From NCBI GenBank assembly GCA_030536265.1, contig JAUNQJ010000002.1:1-61850 (forward strand): a stretch of 61,850 nt of DNA, read 5' to 3'. This document shows positions 19,915 to 27,884 of the stretch, piece by piece (position 1 is the stretch's first letter; each line of letters opens with the position of its first letter). This DNA is from Erysipelotrichaceae bacterium. Lineage in GTDB: Bacteria > Bacillota_I > Bacilli_A > Erysipelotrichales > Erysipelotrichaceae. Both the position numbers and the translations under genes were made by a program. Under the pieces are notes generated by a model that ran no database searches, was not told the DNA's origin, and saw only the letters and a list, made by a program, of their open reading frames with translations.

Positions 19915-20874
19915 ATGCAAAAATTTGAACGTCCTAAATTTAAAATTAATGAATACGTTGAATCTGAAAACTATGGTAAATTTGTTGTTTCACCATTAGA
20001 AAGAGGATTTGGTACAACACTTGGAAACGCTTTAAGAAGAACAATGTTATCTTCTTTACCAGGTGGTGCAGTTTACTCTATTAAGGTTGACGGTGTATTC
20101 CATGAATTTTCATCTATTAAAGGTGTAAGAGAAGACGTTACAATGATTATCTTAAATATTAAGAATTTAATTCTTGATATTATTGATGATGATACTTATA
20201 CATTAAAAATCGCTGCTAAAGGACCATGCACAGTTACAGCTGGTGACATTATTTGTCCTGCAGGCGTTGAAATCTTAAACAAAGATTTAGAGATTGCTCA
20301 TCTTGAAAAAGGTGGTTCTCTAGATATCGAATTAATGGCTAAGAATGGTAGAGGTTATGTATCAGCTGATGAAAACAAACTTCTATATCAAGGTTCAAGC
20401 CAAGGTATTGGTACTATTTACACTGATGCTATTTATACACCAGTTGTAAAAGCAAACTTCGAAGTTGAACCAACTCGTGTTGGCCAATCTGCTAAGTTTG
20501 ATGAATTAACAGTTGAAGTATGGACTGATGGTTCTATCAATCCAAAAGAAGCATTTGCATTAGCTGCAAAGATTCTAATCTCTCATTTAGAACTATTAAC
20601 TGAAGTTGATCAATTAACTTCTGAATTAGGTTCATTAATGGAAGAAAATACTCATGAAAATATGGGTAACATAATTAACATGTCTATCGACGATTTAGAC
20701 TTAACAGTAAGATCTTATAATTGTTTAAAGAGAGCTAATATTAGCACTGTTGAAGAACTAATTAATAAGACTGAAGATGAAATGAGTAAAGTTCGTAACT
20801 TAGGTAAGAAATCACTTAAGGAAGTTAAAGAAAAACTTGCTGAACTTAATTTATCTTTCAAGCATTATGAGTAA
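19915..20874 (+). CDS. rpoA: RNA polymerase alpha subunit
   Basis: The alpha dimer nucleates polymerase assembly, and its C-terminal domain contacts UP elements and activators. 319 aa. The N-terminal domain (~1-228) includes LERGFGTTLGNALRRTMLSSLPG; a linker follows, and the C-terminal HhH domain (~250-315) has DLDLTVRSYNCLKRANI and RNLGKKSLKEV. AAGGAGG precedes the ATG by 6-7 bases. Confidence 0.99.
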   Translation: MQKFERPKFKINEYVESENYGKFVVSPLERGFGTTLGNALRRTMLSSLPGGAVYSIKVDGVFHEFSSIKGVREDVTMIILNIKNLILDIIDDDTYTLKIAAKGPCTVTAGDIICPAGVEILNKDLEIAHLEKGGSLDIELMAKNGRGYVSADENKLLYQGSSQGIGTIYTDAIYTPVVKANFEVEPTRVGQSAKFDELTVEVWTDGSINPKEAFALAAKILISHLELLTEVDQLTSELGSLMEENTHENMGNIINMSIDDLDLTVRSYNCLKRANISTVEELINKTEDEMSKVRNLGKKSLKEVKEKLAELNLSFKHYE

Positions 20875-20886
20875 GGAGAAAAAAGC

Positions 20887-21243
20887 ATGCATAATCGTAA
20901 ATTAGGTCGTACTGCTGACCATCGTAAAGCATTACTTAGAAATCTAGCTACTGAAGTAATCTTGAGAGGAAAAATTGAGACTACTGAAATGAAAGCTAAA
21001 GAATTAAGAAGCGTTGTTGATGGCTTAATCACTATCGCTAAAAAGAACACTTTAGCTGCTAGACGCCAAGCTGCTGCATACTTAAGACCAGTTACTAACA
21101 AAGCTGGAAAAACAGCTGTTCAAGTATTATTTGATGAAGTTGCACCAAAATATGCAGACAGAAAAGGTGGCTACACTAGAGTTACTAAGACTGATATCAG
21201 ACGTGGTGACCAAGCACCAATGGCAATTATCGAATTAGTATAA
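20887..21243 (+). CDS. rplQ: Ribosomal protein L17 (last gene of the operon; element inserted at its 3' end)
   Basis: This is a 50S exit-region protein, 118 aa, normal. Motifs are [20 protein letters not shown] and the terminal [11 protein letters not shown]. Its last codons and stop (21224-21248) form a 25-bp sequence found again at 36940-36964 with two differences, which marks it as the integration site of the element that follows. The reading frame is fully intact, so integration keeps the protein functional. Confidence 0.98.
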   Translation: MHNRKLGRTADHRKALLRNLATEVILRGKIETTEMKAKELRSVVDGLITIAKKNTLAARRQAAAYLRPVTNKAGKTAVQVLFDEVAPKYADRKGGYTRVTKTDIRRGDQAPMAIIELV

Positions 21244-21248
21244 TTGAA
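21224..21248 (+). other. Left att site (core inside rplQ)
   Basis: AATTATC (21225-21231), GAATTAG (21232-21238) and TATAATT (21239-21245) form two inverted 7-mers around a 7-base centre, the layout of a tyrosine-recombinase core with a 7-bp crossover. Compared with the right copy it differs at 21231 and 21246 only. The stop codon of rplQ lies in the right half-site. Confidence 0.75.
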
Positions 21249-21256
21249 ACATCAAT

Positions 21257-21283
21257 AAAAGCCCTAGAAATAGGGCTTTTGTA
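21257..21283 (+). terminator. Terminator of the ribosomal operon (supplied by the element)
   Basis: A 10-bp perfect stem AAAAGCCCTA/TAGGGCTTTT with a GAAA loop lies 13 bases after the rplQ stop. It lies inside the left att edge; the equivalent position outside the right att has a different terminator (36967-36991), probably the original one. Confidence 0.93.
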
Positions 21284-21287
21284 ATGC

Positions 21288-21309
21288 TTTGACTAAAATT
21301 TGACTAAAA
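21288..21309 (+). repeat. Left arm-type repeat pair
   Basis: TTTGACTAAAA occurs twice without a gap (21288-21298 and 21299-21309), 43 bases inside the left core. A matching pair lies at 36825-36846. Such 11-bp direct repeats are the usual targets of the N-terminal arm-binding domain of integrases. Confidence 0.65.
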
Positions 21310-21341
21310 GAAATCATATTTTCATAACATTTAGGGTTATT

Positions 21342-22748
21342 TTAACCCTTTTTTTGATTGTTGCTGTTATGAATTTTAGAGTATTCTTTTTTATAAGCTT
21401 CTAATAACTGCTTAGATATATCTACAATTTCATCATTCTCGTTCATATCTAAGTTCTCAGTTATAATACAACTTTGTTGGCCTTCAATGCAAATGCTTAG
21501 AGGGTCATTTTGTTCCCTTGTGCTTATCTGTAGAGACATATGATCATGTACTTTAAGTTTGATATCATTGATGTTTTTGCTAATATTTGCTTCTTCGTTA
21601 ATTCTTGAATCATTACCAAACAGTTTATTAAGAGGATGATTTTGAATCTTTTTGTAGATGTTTAGTAGGAACTCTTCTGAACCATAGAATTTTCTATCGA
21701 GAGGTGCATTTGACATATCGTGCCCCATGACATATTGTATTTCAGTTTGGTCAAGTGATAAGTTATGGTACATTGTCGCTATATTTCTTCTCAGAATATA
21801 GGCTGTAGGAGTTTTCTCATCAATATCATATTCTTCATCTTTTTGTTCGAGTAAAGCGGAAATGGTTGAGTAATCTTCTTTTGAATAGCCTAGAATATCT
21901 TTAAGCATTGCTTTACCAGCTGCAGAGATTTCTTTGGCTGTACAATTTGTTATAAAATCTTTTTTGCAAGCAATTGGCAAATCATCAACATTATCTCGAT
22001 TTGTCATTTTCTTTACATATTCTTCTCTTTTTCTAAGGAATGTTAAAAGAAAATTTATTAATGGATTAGCTCTTGGACTATTACATGTTTTTGATCCAGA
22101 TTTTAGAACTCTTTTGCCATGAACTGTGCTGTTATATCCAGTTTCCATAAAATAGGCATCATAATCACCAATTTGTTTAATCGAACCAAACGTCATACCG
22201 ACAACTTCATTTTCTCTTGAAGGCAAAGCAAACATAATAGCTAGACCTATTTTCTCACCTTCTTCGCAAGGGTTGGTATACAAGTAATCGTATGCTTTGA
22301 TATTTTGATCAATTGATAGTGATTTAGGAATTTTGCTTAAAGCATCATTTAAATTATTTGTGTTATTTGATGCATAGAATTGAAGAGATGTACCCCATAG
22401 AGGATTTATACTTTCTTTTTCATTTCTTTTGTAGTAGTGATTTATTGCGTCAGTAAATAGATGACTATAATTCTTTCTCATGCTATCATCACTAGAACCT
22501 GTTTTATTTTGAATAACGTTCAAATATTTTTGGATTAATTCTTCATCAAATTTATCCATCGTTAACGCAATATTGATGATTGGAAAAATATCATCGTTAT
22601 ATCTACCGATATATGTATCTTTTGTCTCATCATTACAATTTGATTTAAAATCATCAAAATTTTGAATGACGTAGCCAATAAAATTTTGTTCTCCCTTAGG
22701 AGTTAGTTTCGGATATTTAATAGAAAATAGTCTTACGTTTTTATTCAT
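21342..22748 (-). CDS. Tyrosine recombinase (468 aa), third gene of the recombinase operon
   Basis: The catalytic centre of the tyrosine recombinase family is recognisable: R178 in LPSREN, a beta-strand lysine K216 or K220 (VLKSGSK followed by SPRANPL), R320/R321 in YILRRNIAT where the usual His is Tyr, H343 in MGHD, and Y355 in DRKFY. The ~150-residue N-terminal part would be the core-binding domain, and an unusual ~110-residue C-terminal tail follows the nucleophile. The start overlaps the 960-aa gene by 8 bases with GAGGAG upstream, so the two are translated together. The product probably cuts and rejoins DNA as a partner of the large protein. The exact family is not known to me. Confidence 0.75.
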   Translation of the reverse strand: MNKNVRLFSIKYPKLTPKGEQNFIGYVIQNFDDFKSNCNDETKDTYIGRYNDDIFPIINIALTMDKFDEELIQKYLNVIQNKTGSSDDSMRKNYSHLFTDAINHYYKRNEKESINPLWGTSLQFYASNNTNNLNDALSKIPKSLSIDQNIKAYDYLYTNPCEEGEKIGLAIMFALPSRENEVVGMTFGSIKQIGDYDAYFMETGYNSTVHGKRVLKSGSKTCNSPRANPLINFLLTFLRKREEYVKKMTNRDNVDDLPIACKKDFITNCTAKEISAAGKAMLKDILGYSKEDYSTISALLEQKDEEYDIDEKTPTAYILRRNIATMYHNLSLDQTEIQYVMGHDMSNAPLDRKFYGSEEFLLNIYKKIQNHPLNKLFGNDSRINEEANISKNINDIKLKVHDHMSLQISTREQNDPLSICIEGQQSCIITENLDMNENDEIVDISKQLLEAYKKEYSKIHNSNNQKKG

Positions 22749-25623
22749 TTTCGTTCTCCTCGTTATTTGTACGTATCATATCGAAACCATAATCGTTTGA
22801 TATGTTAATAGTTGCTTGTACATTGGCACAAACTTCAATATTCAAAATAGTTCTTGAAGAAATATTGTGTGATAAGTAATTAATAGTTTCATTATTGTGA
22901 GTTTGCTTATATGACAAATATTTCTTTTCATCAAAAATAAGCGATGAAAGCCTTTCTTGTTTAATAAGCATTTGATACATGCTTGGTTCGCTATCATAAT
23001 CGCAATAGTTGTTGGAAAAAACATCTGTTGCTATATTACCGCATGAATGTTCAAGCTCATCTTCGGTATATTTGCATTCCATGATGCTGTAATAACGGTA
23101 ATTATTCCTTAGTAGATCACTATGTGAATTACTCAAATTAACTTCCTCTTTACCATCTTTTGTATGTAAATATGTAATATCATCCTTAATGTTTAATTTT
23201 TTAAGTTCTTTTTTACACATTTTAGAAAGCTTATATGGTGATAAGATAGCATATTCTTTATTAGCTAGAATTAAGTCACCTTCAAATAATGGCGTTTCTT
23301 GTACTCTTAAGGCAGGAATATCTGTGTGACTTCTGACAATGATGTTTTTTAATGCTAGCAATAAGTCAGACAGAAATATTGGTAATACAATATTTCGATA
23401 TTTGTAACTGGTTGTTAACTGTTTGAAATGCCCACTGTCATCAACGAATCTTCTTATTTTCAGATAGTATATCTCTTTACCTTTGTATGTAAAGTGTTTG
23501 AATTTAAAAATGTCCATAATTCTTAGAGCACATATTTCTCTATATTCTAATGGAGTAAATATCTTAAGAAGAATTGCTACCATTATTGATAAGTTATGCT
23601 TGTAAGATGATTCTACATTCCTGACAAGAGTTTTAAATTGCTTAAGGTTTATTGATGCTTTATTTCTTGCATTTTTAACATCAATAATTCCTTGTCTATC
23701 CTTGTTGATGAATCTTAATTCACCTTTAATAGGATTGTTTTTTGCATGCCCTTTTGCAATAGCATAATCAAATAATTTTGATATAAGTCTTTTTGCAATT
23801 ATTTTGTTTTTATTATCTTCACTTTCTCTATAGTAATTATCAAGATAATCATTAATCAATTTTGAATTAAGATTTCTTGGAAGAATCCAACCAAGTTCGC
23901 CATCAAGTAGTTCTTTAATAATTGCACTTTCTTCTTTTGATAGACTGTTTTCAATATCTTCATAAAATAGAAATAAAGATTTGAAAGATATTTCTTCGCT
24001 ACTTAATACATTTTTGAATTCATTTGATACATCACTACGAATAGATAAGCCATCCATATTTGATCTTTTTGAAATGAAGAAGTATTTATCATTTATGAAA
24101 CTATCTAATTGAGAAAGTAAGATATTGGTAATTTGTTTTCTACTGCAATCCATTTTGTTTCCTTTATCTTTATTAATTGTTCCATTTCTATTTTTAATAG
24201 GTGTTTTAATATAAACATTAATCACAGGACAATTACTATTTTTCTGAGGTGATGCAGTGTAGCGAATACGTATTTCATTTGAATAATCAATGAATGACGA
24301 AATCTTTCTTTCTTGATTGGTAAGTAGCAAATGATTATCATATTCATGGTTATAATATGCCCTTAAGTTGCTATTCTTATATACTTCGCTTTGCATTGTA
24401 GCTTGATAAGGGATTAATTTAAGCAATTGATATTCACCAGAACGATTTAGAGAATATGAATTAATATTGATAGAACTTACTTTTTTTCTCGAAAAAATAA
24501 GCAATATCTTTCTTTCGGGTTTTGTGCAATTGTTTATTCCAGAAGGGAATAGTGTGGCAGAACAAACCGAATATTTATTATCAACAAGATATCTTTTAAT
24601 AGTTAATTTATCTGAATCAATTCTATTATCGGGGCCAAATATCAATACATTAGTAGTTTCGTCATGATAACTTTCAATCATTTCGATTATTGATATCAAA
24701 TTAGAATCGTTTTCATGAGAATTAGCAAAAAACAACATCGTTCCTACTAATTCAGAAGACATCATTGCATTAAACTCAAAATTTTCCATTGTAGTGAATT
24801 TAACATTTTTTTGTTTATATACTTGACTATATATAATAACCATATCCTCGTTATTTACAACAATGATATACTCGTTACTATTGATTAATGAATCATTTAG
24901 TAGTTTTTTCACAAAGAATGGAGAAGGGAATGCAATTATATGTCGCTTATTAACACTATTTAAAATGAATGAAGAATAGGCATAATAAACATTTTTATTT
25001 TCCACCTCGCAATCATTTGAATCTGGATTTGTAACTATTAGACTTGCAGCATCAAGGCATACTTTTTGCTTAAGTGTTCGTAAACATAACTTCACTCTTT
25101 TTCTTTGTTCCTTACTAATGTCTTTATCAAGATAATCAATTAGTTCATCTTCAGTTATGCCATTAGTAGATGATGAAAATGATAGAAAATGTACTATTTC
25201 ATTATCTGAAAAATTTAGTATTTTAAGAATGTTTACAAGTTCATATGCTTTTTCTACACAATCGATTTCTTTGCCCTTTAATGTAGTTGAGTTTATGTAA
25301 CTGTAGAATTTAATAAATTCATTAGAAGACAAATGCTTGTCCTTGTATATTTCACAAAATTTATCATATAACTCATTTTTGTTGTTTGCTGAATGACTTC
25401 TATATTTAATGAAATACTCGCTTGCTCTATGAAGAGCAGAAATTAGGTTATATTTCTGCTCTTCTGATTCCGAAGTAGATAGTAAGTACGTTTTTAAGCC
25501 ATCTATATCATTCACAAGTTCAGGAGCTTTGGTTCTAATAAACCCATATACTGTTGTGTGGCTTGTTGCTTTGTTAGCTACAATTTTCTTTAGCTCATTC
25601 AATTTGTCAATTATTAATTCCAT
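22741..25623 (-). CDS. Large tyrosine-recombinase-like protein with a methyltransferase-like central domain (960 aa)
   Basis: Three parts are visible. Residues 1-~215 are helical with no recognised motif. Residues ~225-380 resemble the Rossmann core of N6 DNA methyltransferases: a strand-loop FPSPFFVKKLL, an acidic strand end YIIVVNNEDM, VKFTTMENFEF, then VLIFGPDNRIDSDKLTIKRYL and a late LPSG-like turn (LFPSGINN), but the SAM loop and NPPY motif are lost (ANSHEND instead). Residues ~560-890 resemble a tyrosine recombinase: YREICALRIMDI with R695, SHSDLLRNNY with R839, H859 in EHSCGN, and tyrosines near 873-876. Key positions are degenerate, so it may be a structural or DNA-binding partner. 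It starts 2 bases after the upstream zinc-finger gene. Confidence 0.6.
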   Translation of the reverse strand: MELIIDKLNELKKIVANKATSHTTVYGFIRTKAPELVNDIDGLKTYLLSTSESEEQKYNLISALHRASEYFIKYRSHSANNKNELYDKFCEIYKDKHLSSNEFIKFYSYINSTTLKGKEIDCVEKAYELVNILKILNFSDNEIVHFLSFSSSTNGITEDELIDYLDKDISKEQRKRVKLCLRTLKQKVCLDAASLIVTNPDSNDCEVENKNVYYAYSSFILNSVNKRHIIAFPSPFFVKKLLNDSLINSNEYIIVVNNEDMVIIYSQVYKQKNVKFTTMENFEFNAMMSSELVGTMLFFANSHENDSNLISIIEMIESYHDETTNVLIFGPDNRIDSDKLTIKRYLVDNKYSVCSATLFPSGINNCTKPERKILLIFSRKKVSSININSYSLNRSGEYQLLKLIPYQATMQSEVYKNSNLRAYYNHEYDNHLLLTNQERKISSFIDYSNEIRIRYTASPQKNSNCPVINVYIKTPIKNRNGTINKDKGNKMDCSRKQITNILLSQLDSFINDKYFFISKRSNMDGLSIRSDVSNEFKNVLSSEEISFKSLFLFYEDIENSLSKEESAIIKELLDGELGWILPRNLNSKLINDYLDNYYRESEDNKNKIIAKRLISKLFDYAIAKGHAKNNPIKGELRFINKDRQGIIDVKNARNKASINLKQFKTLVRNVESSYKHNLSIMVAILLKIFTPLEYREICALRIMDIFKFKHFTYKGKEIYYLKIRRFVDDSGHFKQLTTSYKYRNIVLPIFLSDLLLALKNIIVRSHTDIPALRVQETPLFEGDLILANKEYAILSPYKLSKMCKKELKKLNIKDDITYLHTKDGKEEVNLSNSHSDLLRNNYRYYSIMECKYTEDELEHSCGNIATDVFSNNYCDYDSEPSMYQMLIKQERLSSLIFDEKKYLSYKQTHNNETINYLSHNISSRTILNIEVCANVQATINISNDYGFDMIRTNNEENENE

Positions 25624-25625
25624 GG

Positions 25626-26525
25626 CTAATCTTCCTCATAATTAACAAAACCAACAGATCCTTTATTGGTGACGATTTTATAACATGTTCTTTGATTGTT
25701 ACCAAGAATCCTTTTTAATTCTCCAAAGATAATAATATTCTTTTTTTTACTTCTTGGTATTTTTGTGTTATTACCAGTAACTTTTGCTTTGAATGATTCA
25801 TTTATTTTATCGTTATTAAGTTTTGTTGCGATATATACTTCTTTATCACCGCTAATTAAACTTGTTAGCCTAAACCATGTATAAGTATCATCAATACTTT
25901 TTATAGAAGTTCTAGGCATGCATCTTTCAGTAATGAAAAGCATAGGTCTATTAGCCAAACCCTCGTTTGTCATGATTGCAAATTTTTCAGCGTCAAGCAC
26001 GATATCATTTATTGATATTCCAAGATCTGTAATAGTACAACCAAGTCCTTGTTGATACAATTTATATATGCCCAAAGCAGTGTTAAAATTATCTGGTTTT
26101 TCAACTCTTTTTTTTGGTCGTCCATTGATTTCATCAATATCTAGATTGATATCAGGTGTTGGACCACCATCATCACCTTTTGGTCGCTCTTTTGGGTCTT
26201 TGTCAACATCAACAAGTAAATGAGCAATATTTGCAATTACATCACCGCTTTTCACCGTCTCTGTTCGTCTTTTCCCAATTGGGCATCCTTTCTTGTGACA
26301 ATTTGAATAGAAGCAGTTCTTCTTATTCTTGTTAATGCGAAGGTGTGCTTTTTCGCCACAAATAGGACAATAATAATCTTTATCCCTATCTTTTTCAGAT
26401 AAATCCTCTGCTTTAATAAGCGGAACGCTTTTATCTTTGCTTGGTCTTGCCATACTAAATGGCAAATGTTTCATTGGCTTATTAGCTAATAAACCAATTT
26501 CGTTTTCATATAATGTTTTATTCAT
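25626..26525 (-). CDS. Zinc-finger protein, first gene of the recombinase operon
   Basis: A 299-aa protein I cannot assign to a family. A cysteine cluster is clear: C53, C56, C71, C76, C81 (YYCPICGEKAHLR, then CFYSNCHKKGCPIG), like the zinc ribbons at the start of primases and recombination proteins. A charged, Pro/Asp-rich linker (about 95-140) follows. The C-terminal half has short strands, a basic RSKKKNIIIFGELKR segment and no enzymatic motif. AGGAG precedes the ATG. It is probably a DNA-recognition accessory to the two recombinases, as its stop is 2 bases from the 960-aa gene; this role is inferred from position and fingers alone. Confidence 0.6.
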   Translation of the reverse strand: MNKTLYENEIGLLANKPMKHLPFSMARPSKDKSVPLIKAEDLSEKDRDKDYYCPICGEKAHLRINKNKKNCFYSNCHKKGCPIGKRRTETVKSGDVIANIAHLLVDVDKDPKERPKGDDGGPTPDINLDIDEINGRPKKRVEKPDNFNTALGIYKLYQQGLGCTITDLGISINDIVLDAEKFAIMTNEGLANRPMLFITERCMPRTSIKSIDDTYTWFRLTSLISGDKEVYIATKLNNDKINESFKAKVTGNNTKIPRSKKKNIIIFGELKRILGNNQRTCYKIVTNKGSVGFVNYEED

Positions 26526-26666
26526 TTTGTTTTTCTCCTATAAATAATTAATGTGATTCATTATTGATTTATTTGTTATCAACTATTGATGATTAATAGC
26601 AAAAAAGATAGGATTTAAAAATCACTAAAATAAAAACTATCTTAAAATTATATTTATTAAAACAAC

Positions 26667-26691
26667 AAAAAAGGATGTTAATCCTTTTTTT
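26667..26691. terminator. Bidirectional terminator
   Basis: A 10-bp stem with GTTA loop; A run on the left and T run on the right, so it can stop transcription from either side. Confidence 0.75.
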
Positions 26692-26857
26692 CTTCTCTAA
26701 CCAGATATTTTATACACTATAAAAAGTGTTGTTTTGAGGTGCTTATTCAAGAAACTTACCTCTTTCTCCCTCTTTTACCCACATCAATAGGTGATAGATA
26801 TCATATTAAATAGAGCTTGAAATATTTAATATATAAATAATCACGTGAGTACAGTTT

Positions 26858-26881
26858 TACTCAACAATATAGTGTTGAGTA
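26858..26881. repeat. 9-bp inverted repeat with 6-bp centre
   Basis: TACTCAACA (26858-26866), ATATAG (26867-26872), TGTTGAGTA (26873-26881), perfect arms. The 9-6-9 layout is that of a tyrosine-recombinase core; it could equally be a weak terminator because TTTCTTCTT follows. Confidence 0.5.
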
Positions 26882-27065
26882 TTTCTTCTTTACTTAAAGC
26901 GTTATTTCATCTATATCTAGTATCAACGAAATCTTCTAAATGTGTTATTTTGTAAGTTGAGCATAGTGCTTCACTAGAATATGCAACAGTACTTCTTATT
27001 ACTTACATATCCATCATACTAATAAATATAAATATATTCAACTATCACAGACTATATGACGAGTA

Positions 27066-27092
27066 ATAAAAAAGCATAATTCATTTATGCTT
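27066..27092 (-). terminator. Terminator of the ribbon-helix-helix gene
   Basis: On the minus strand an 8-bp stem AAGCATAA/TTATGCTT with a 5-base loop runs into TTTTTTA. It overlaps the stop codon of the gene. Confidence 0.85.
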
Positions 27093-27278
27093 GTTTTTGA
27101 TTCTTTCGATCTCTTTATCAGTCAATCTATTTAACATTGAATTAACAGATTCACCATTTGCTACAGCACATTCATTAATTAATTCTTTTTTTCCTTTAGG
27201 CACACGAAAACGGATAGATTCCATATTGTTATCTTCCCATTTCTTACTAGCTCTTTTCTGTGCTTCTGATGCTTTCAT
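27081..27278 (-). CDS. Small ribbon-helix-helix DNA-binding protein
   Basis: A 65-aa protein of the Arc/CopG type: a basic N-terminus (ASEAQKRASKKWEDNN), a beta strand IRFRVPKGKKE at ~21-31, then helix ECAVANGES and helix VNSMLNRLTDKEIE. The ribosome site AAGGG is 7 bases before the ATG. Its own promoter overlaps the palindrome at 27298-27313, and the divergent int leader promoter overlaps a second copy at 27423-27438; it is therefore likely a repressor of itself and of xis-int. The stop codon is TGA, one of only two in the window. Confidence 0.8.
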   Translation of the reverse strand: MKASEAQKRASKKWEDNNMESIRFRVPKGKKELINECAVANGESVNSMLNRLTDKEIERIKNKHK

Positions 27279-27297
27279 ATTTTTCCCTTTTCTTAAT

Positions 27298-27313
27298 TAT
27301 ATGGTACCACATA
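27298..27313. promoter_or_regulatory. Operator 1, over the ribbon-helix-helix gene promoter
   Basis: TATATGGTACCACATA matches 15 of 16 bases of the perfect palindrome at 27423. A minus-strand TATAAT (27301-27296) overlaps its left edge, 20 bases before the gene's start codon. Confidence 0.65.
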
Positions 27314-27406
27314 AAATAAAAATGTAATATAAAACTTTAATTAAAATCTCTAAATTATAGCAATAAATGGACTTAAATATAAAATAACAAAGCTTATTAA
27401 AAACAC

Positions 27407-27440
27407 TTGCATTCCATAAAAATATATGGTACCATATACT
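27407..27440 (+). promoter_or_regulatory. Promoter of the xis-int leader, overlapped by operator 2
   Basis: Two overlapping promoter readings are possible: TTGCAT (27407) with TACCAT (27430), or TTCCAT (27412) with TATACT (27435), each with a 17-base spacer. The perfect 16-bp palindrome TATATGGTACCATATA (27423-27438) covers the -10 element in both cases, so a bound repressor would block the polymerase. Confidence 0.65.
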
Positions 27441-27444
27441 TAGA

Positions 27445-27671
27445 AAATAAAAGAACGGCAGTGTTGAAGGACGGCAATCCGACAACACCTGTATAGGTAG
27501 TCTCAGTACCTACACAACGACAAGCGCACCGTAACTATATTTTATCAAAGTATTGGATAAATGTAATTATGGAATTCTTGTCAGTTATCAAAGCTAGCAT
27601 GATAACACCGTGTAGTCTACTATGACCCACGGTGTTTTGTTTTCTCTAACTTAGTAAAGGAGAAAGAACCA
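27445..27671 (+). ncRNA. Structured leader RNA upstream of xis-int
   Basis: About 227 bases without a gene. ACGG (27455-27458) and CCGT (27529-27532) can close a junction containing two hairpins. One is GTGTTG/CAACAC (27461-27466 with 27483-27488), topped by GGA/TCC around CGGCAA and separated by an AA/GA internal loop. The other is TAGGTA/TACCTA (27494-27499 with 27507-27512). The leader ends in a strong terminator-like hairpin before the xis ribosome site. This looks like an attenuation or antitermination element rather than random sequence. Confidence 0.6.
27604..27643 (+). terminator. Leader terminator (possible attenuator) before xis
   Basis: A 9-bp perfect stem AACACCGTG (27604-27612) with CACGGTGTT (27628-27636) is followed by TTGTTTTCT. 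It sits 29 bases before the xis start, so readthrough must be permitted for int expression. Confidence 0.75.
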
Positions 27672-27884
27672 ATGTTAGATCAAAAACTATTTTTAACGGC
27701 ATCTGATGTATCTCTTTATATGTCAGTGTCAAAGCCCATGGCTTATAAGATTATTAAAAAGCTCAATGATGAACTTGATGCAAAAGGTTATTTAACAATA
27801 GCCGGTAAAGTTAATCGTAATTACTTTGAACAAAAAATTTATTGTAGTAATACTGCGATGGAGGTATCACATGCCAGCTTATAA
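27672..27884 (+). CDS. xis: Excisionase-like helix-turn-helix protein
   Basis: A 70-aa protein with the layout seen in front of integrases of Gram-positive elements: a winged-helix core LTASDVSLYMSVSKPMAYKI (about 9-28), then KKLNDELDAKGYLTIAGKVNRNYFEQK, where the last part is the usual wing. AAAGGAG lies 10 bases before the ATG. Its last 14 bases overlap the int start, and the int ribosome site (GGAGG) lies inside it, so the two are coupled. It probably bends the att arms to favour excision. Confidence 0.75.
   Translation: MLDQKLFLTASDVSLYMSVSKPMAYKIIKKLNDELDAKGYLTIAGKVNRNYFEQKIYCSNTAMEVSHASL

Larger units (their letters stand above)
26526..27080. other. 555-base non-coding region upstream of the recombinase operon
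   Basis: No supported gene. It holds a bidirectional hairpin terminator at 26667-26691 (AAAAAAGGAT/ATCCTTTTTT, loop GTTA), an inverted repeat at 26858-26881, and part of the terminator of the ribbon-helix-helix gene at its right end. The promoter of the recombinase operon should lie near 26540-26660 on the minus strand, but no clear -35/-10 pair stands out. Confidence 0.6.

Noticed and set aside
24467-24667. Plus-strand small frame inside the 960-aa gene, and similar antisense frames elsewhere
   Set aside because: They are mirror frames of well-supported genes, with no ribosome site and no family resemblance.
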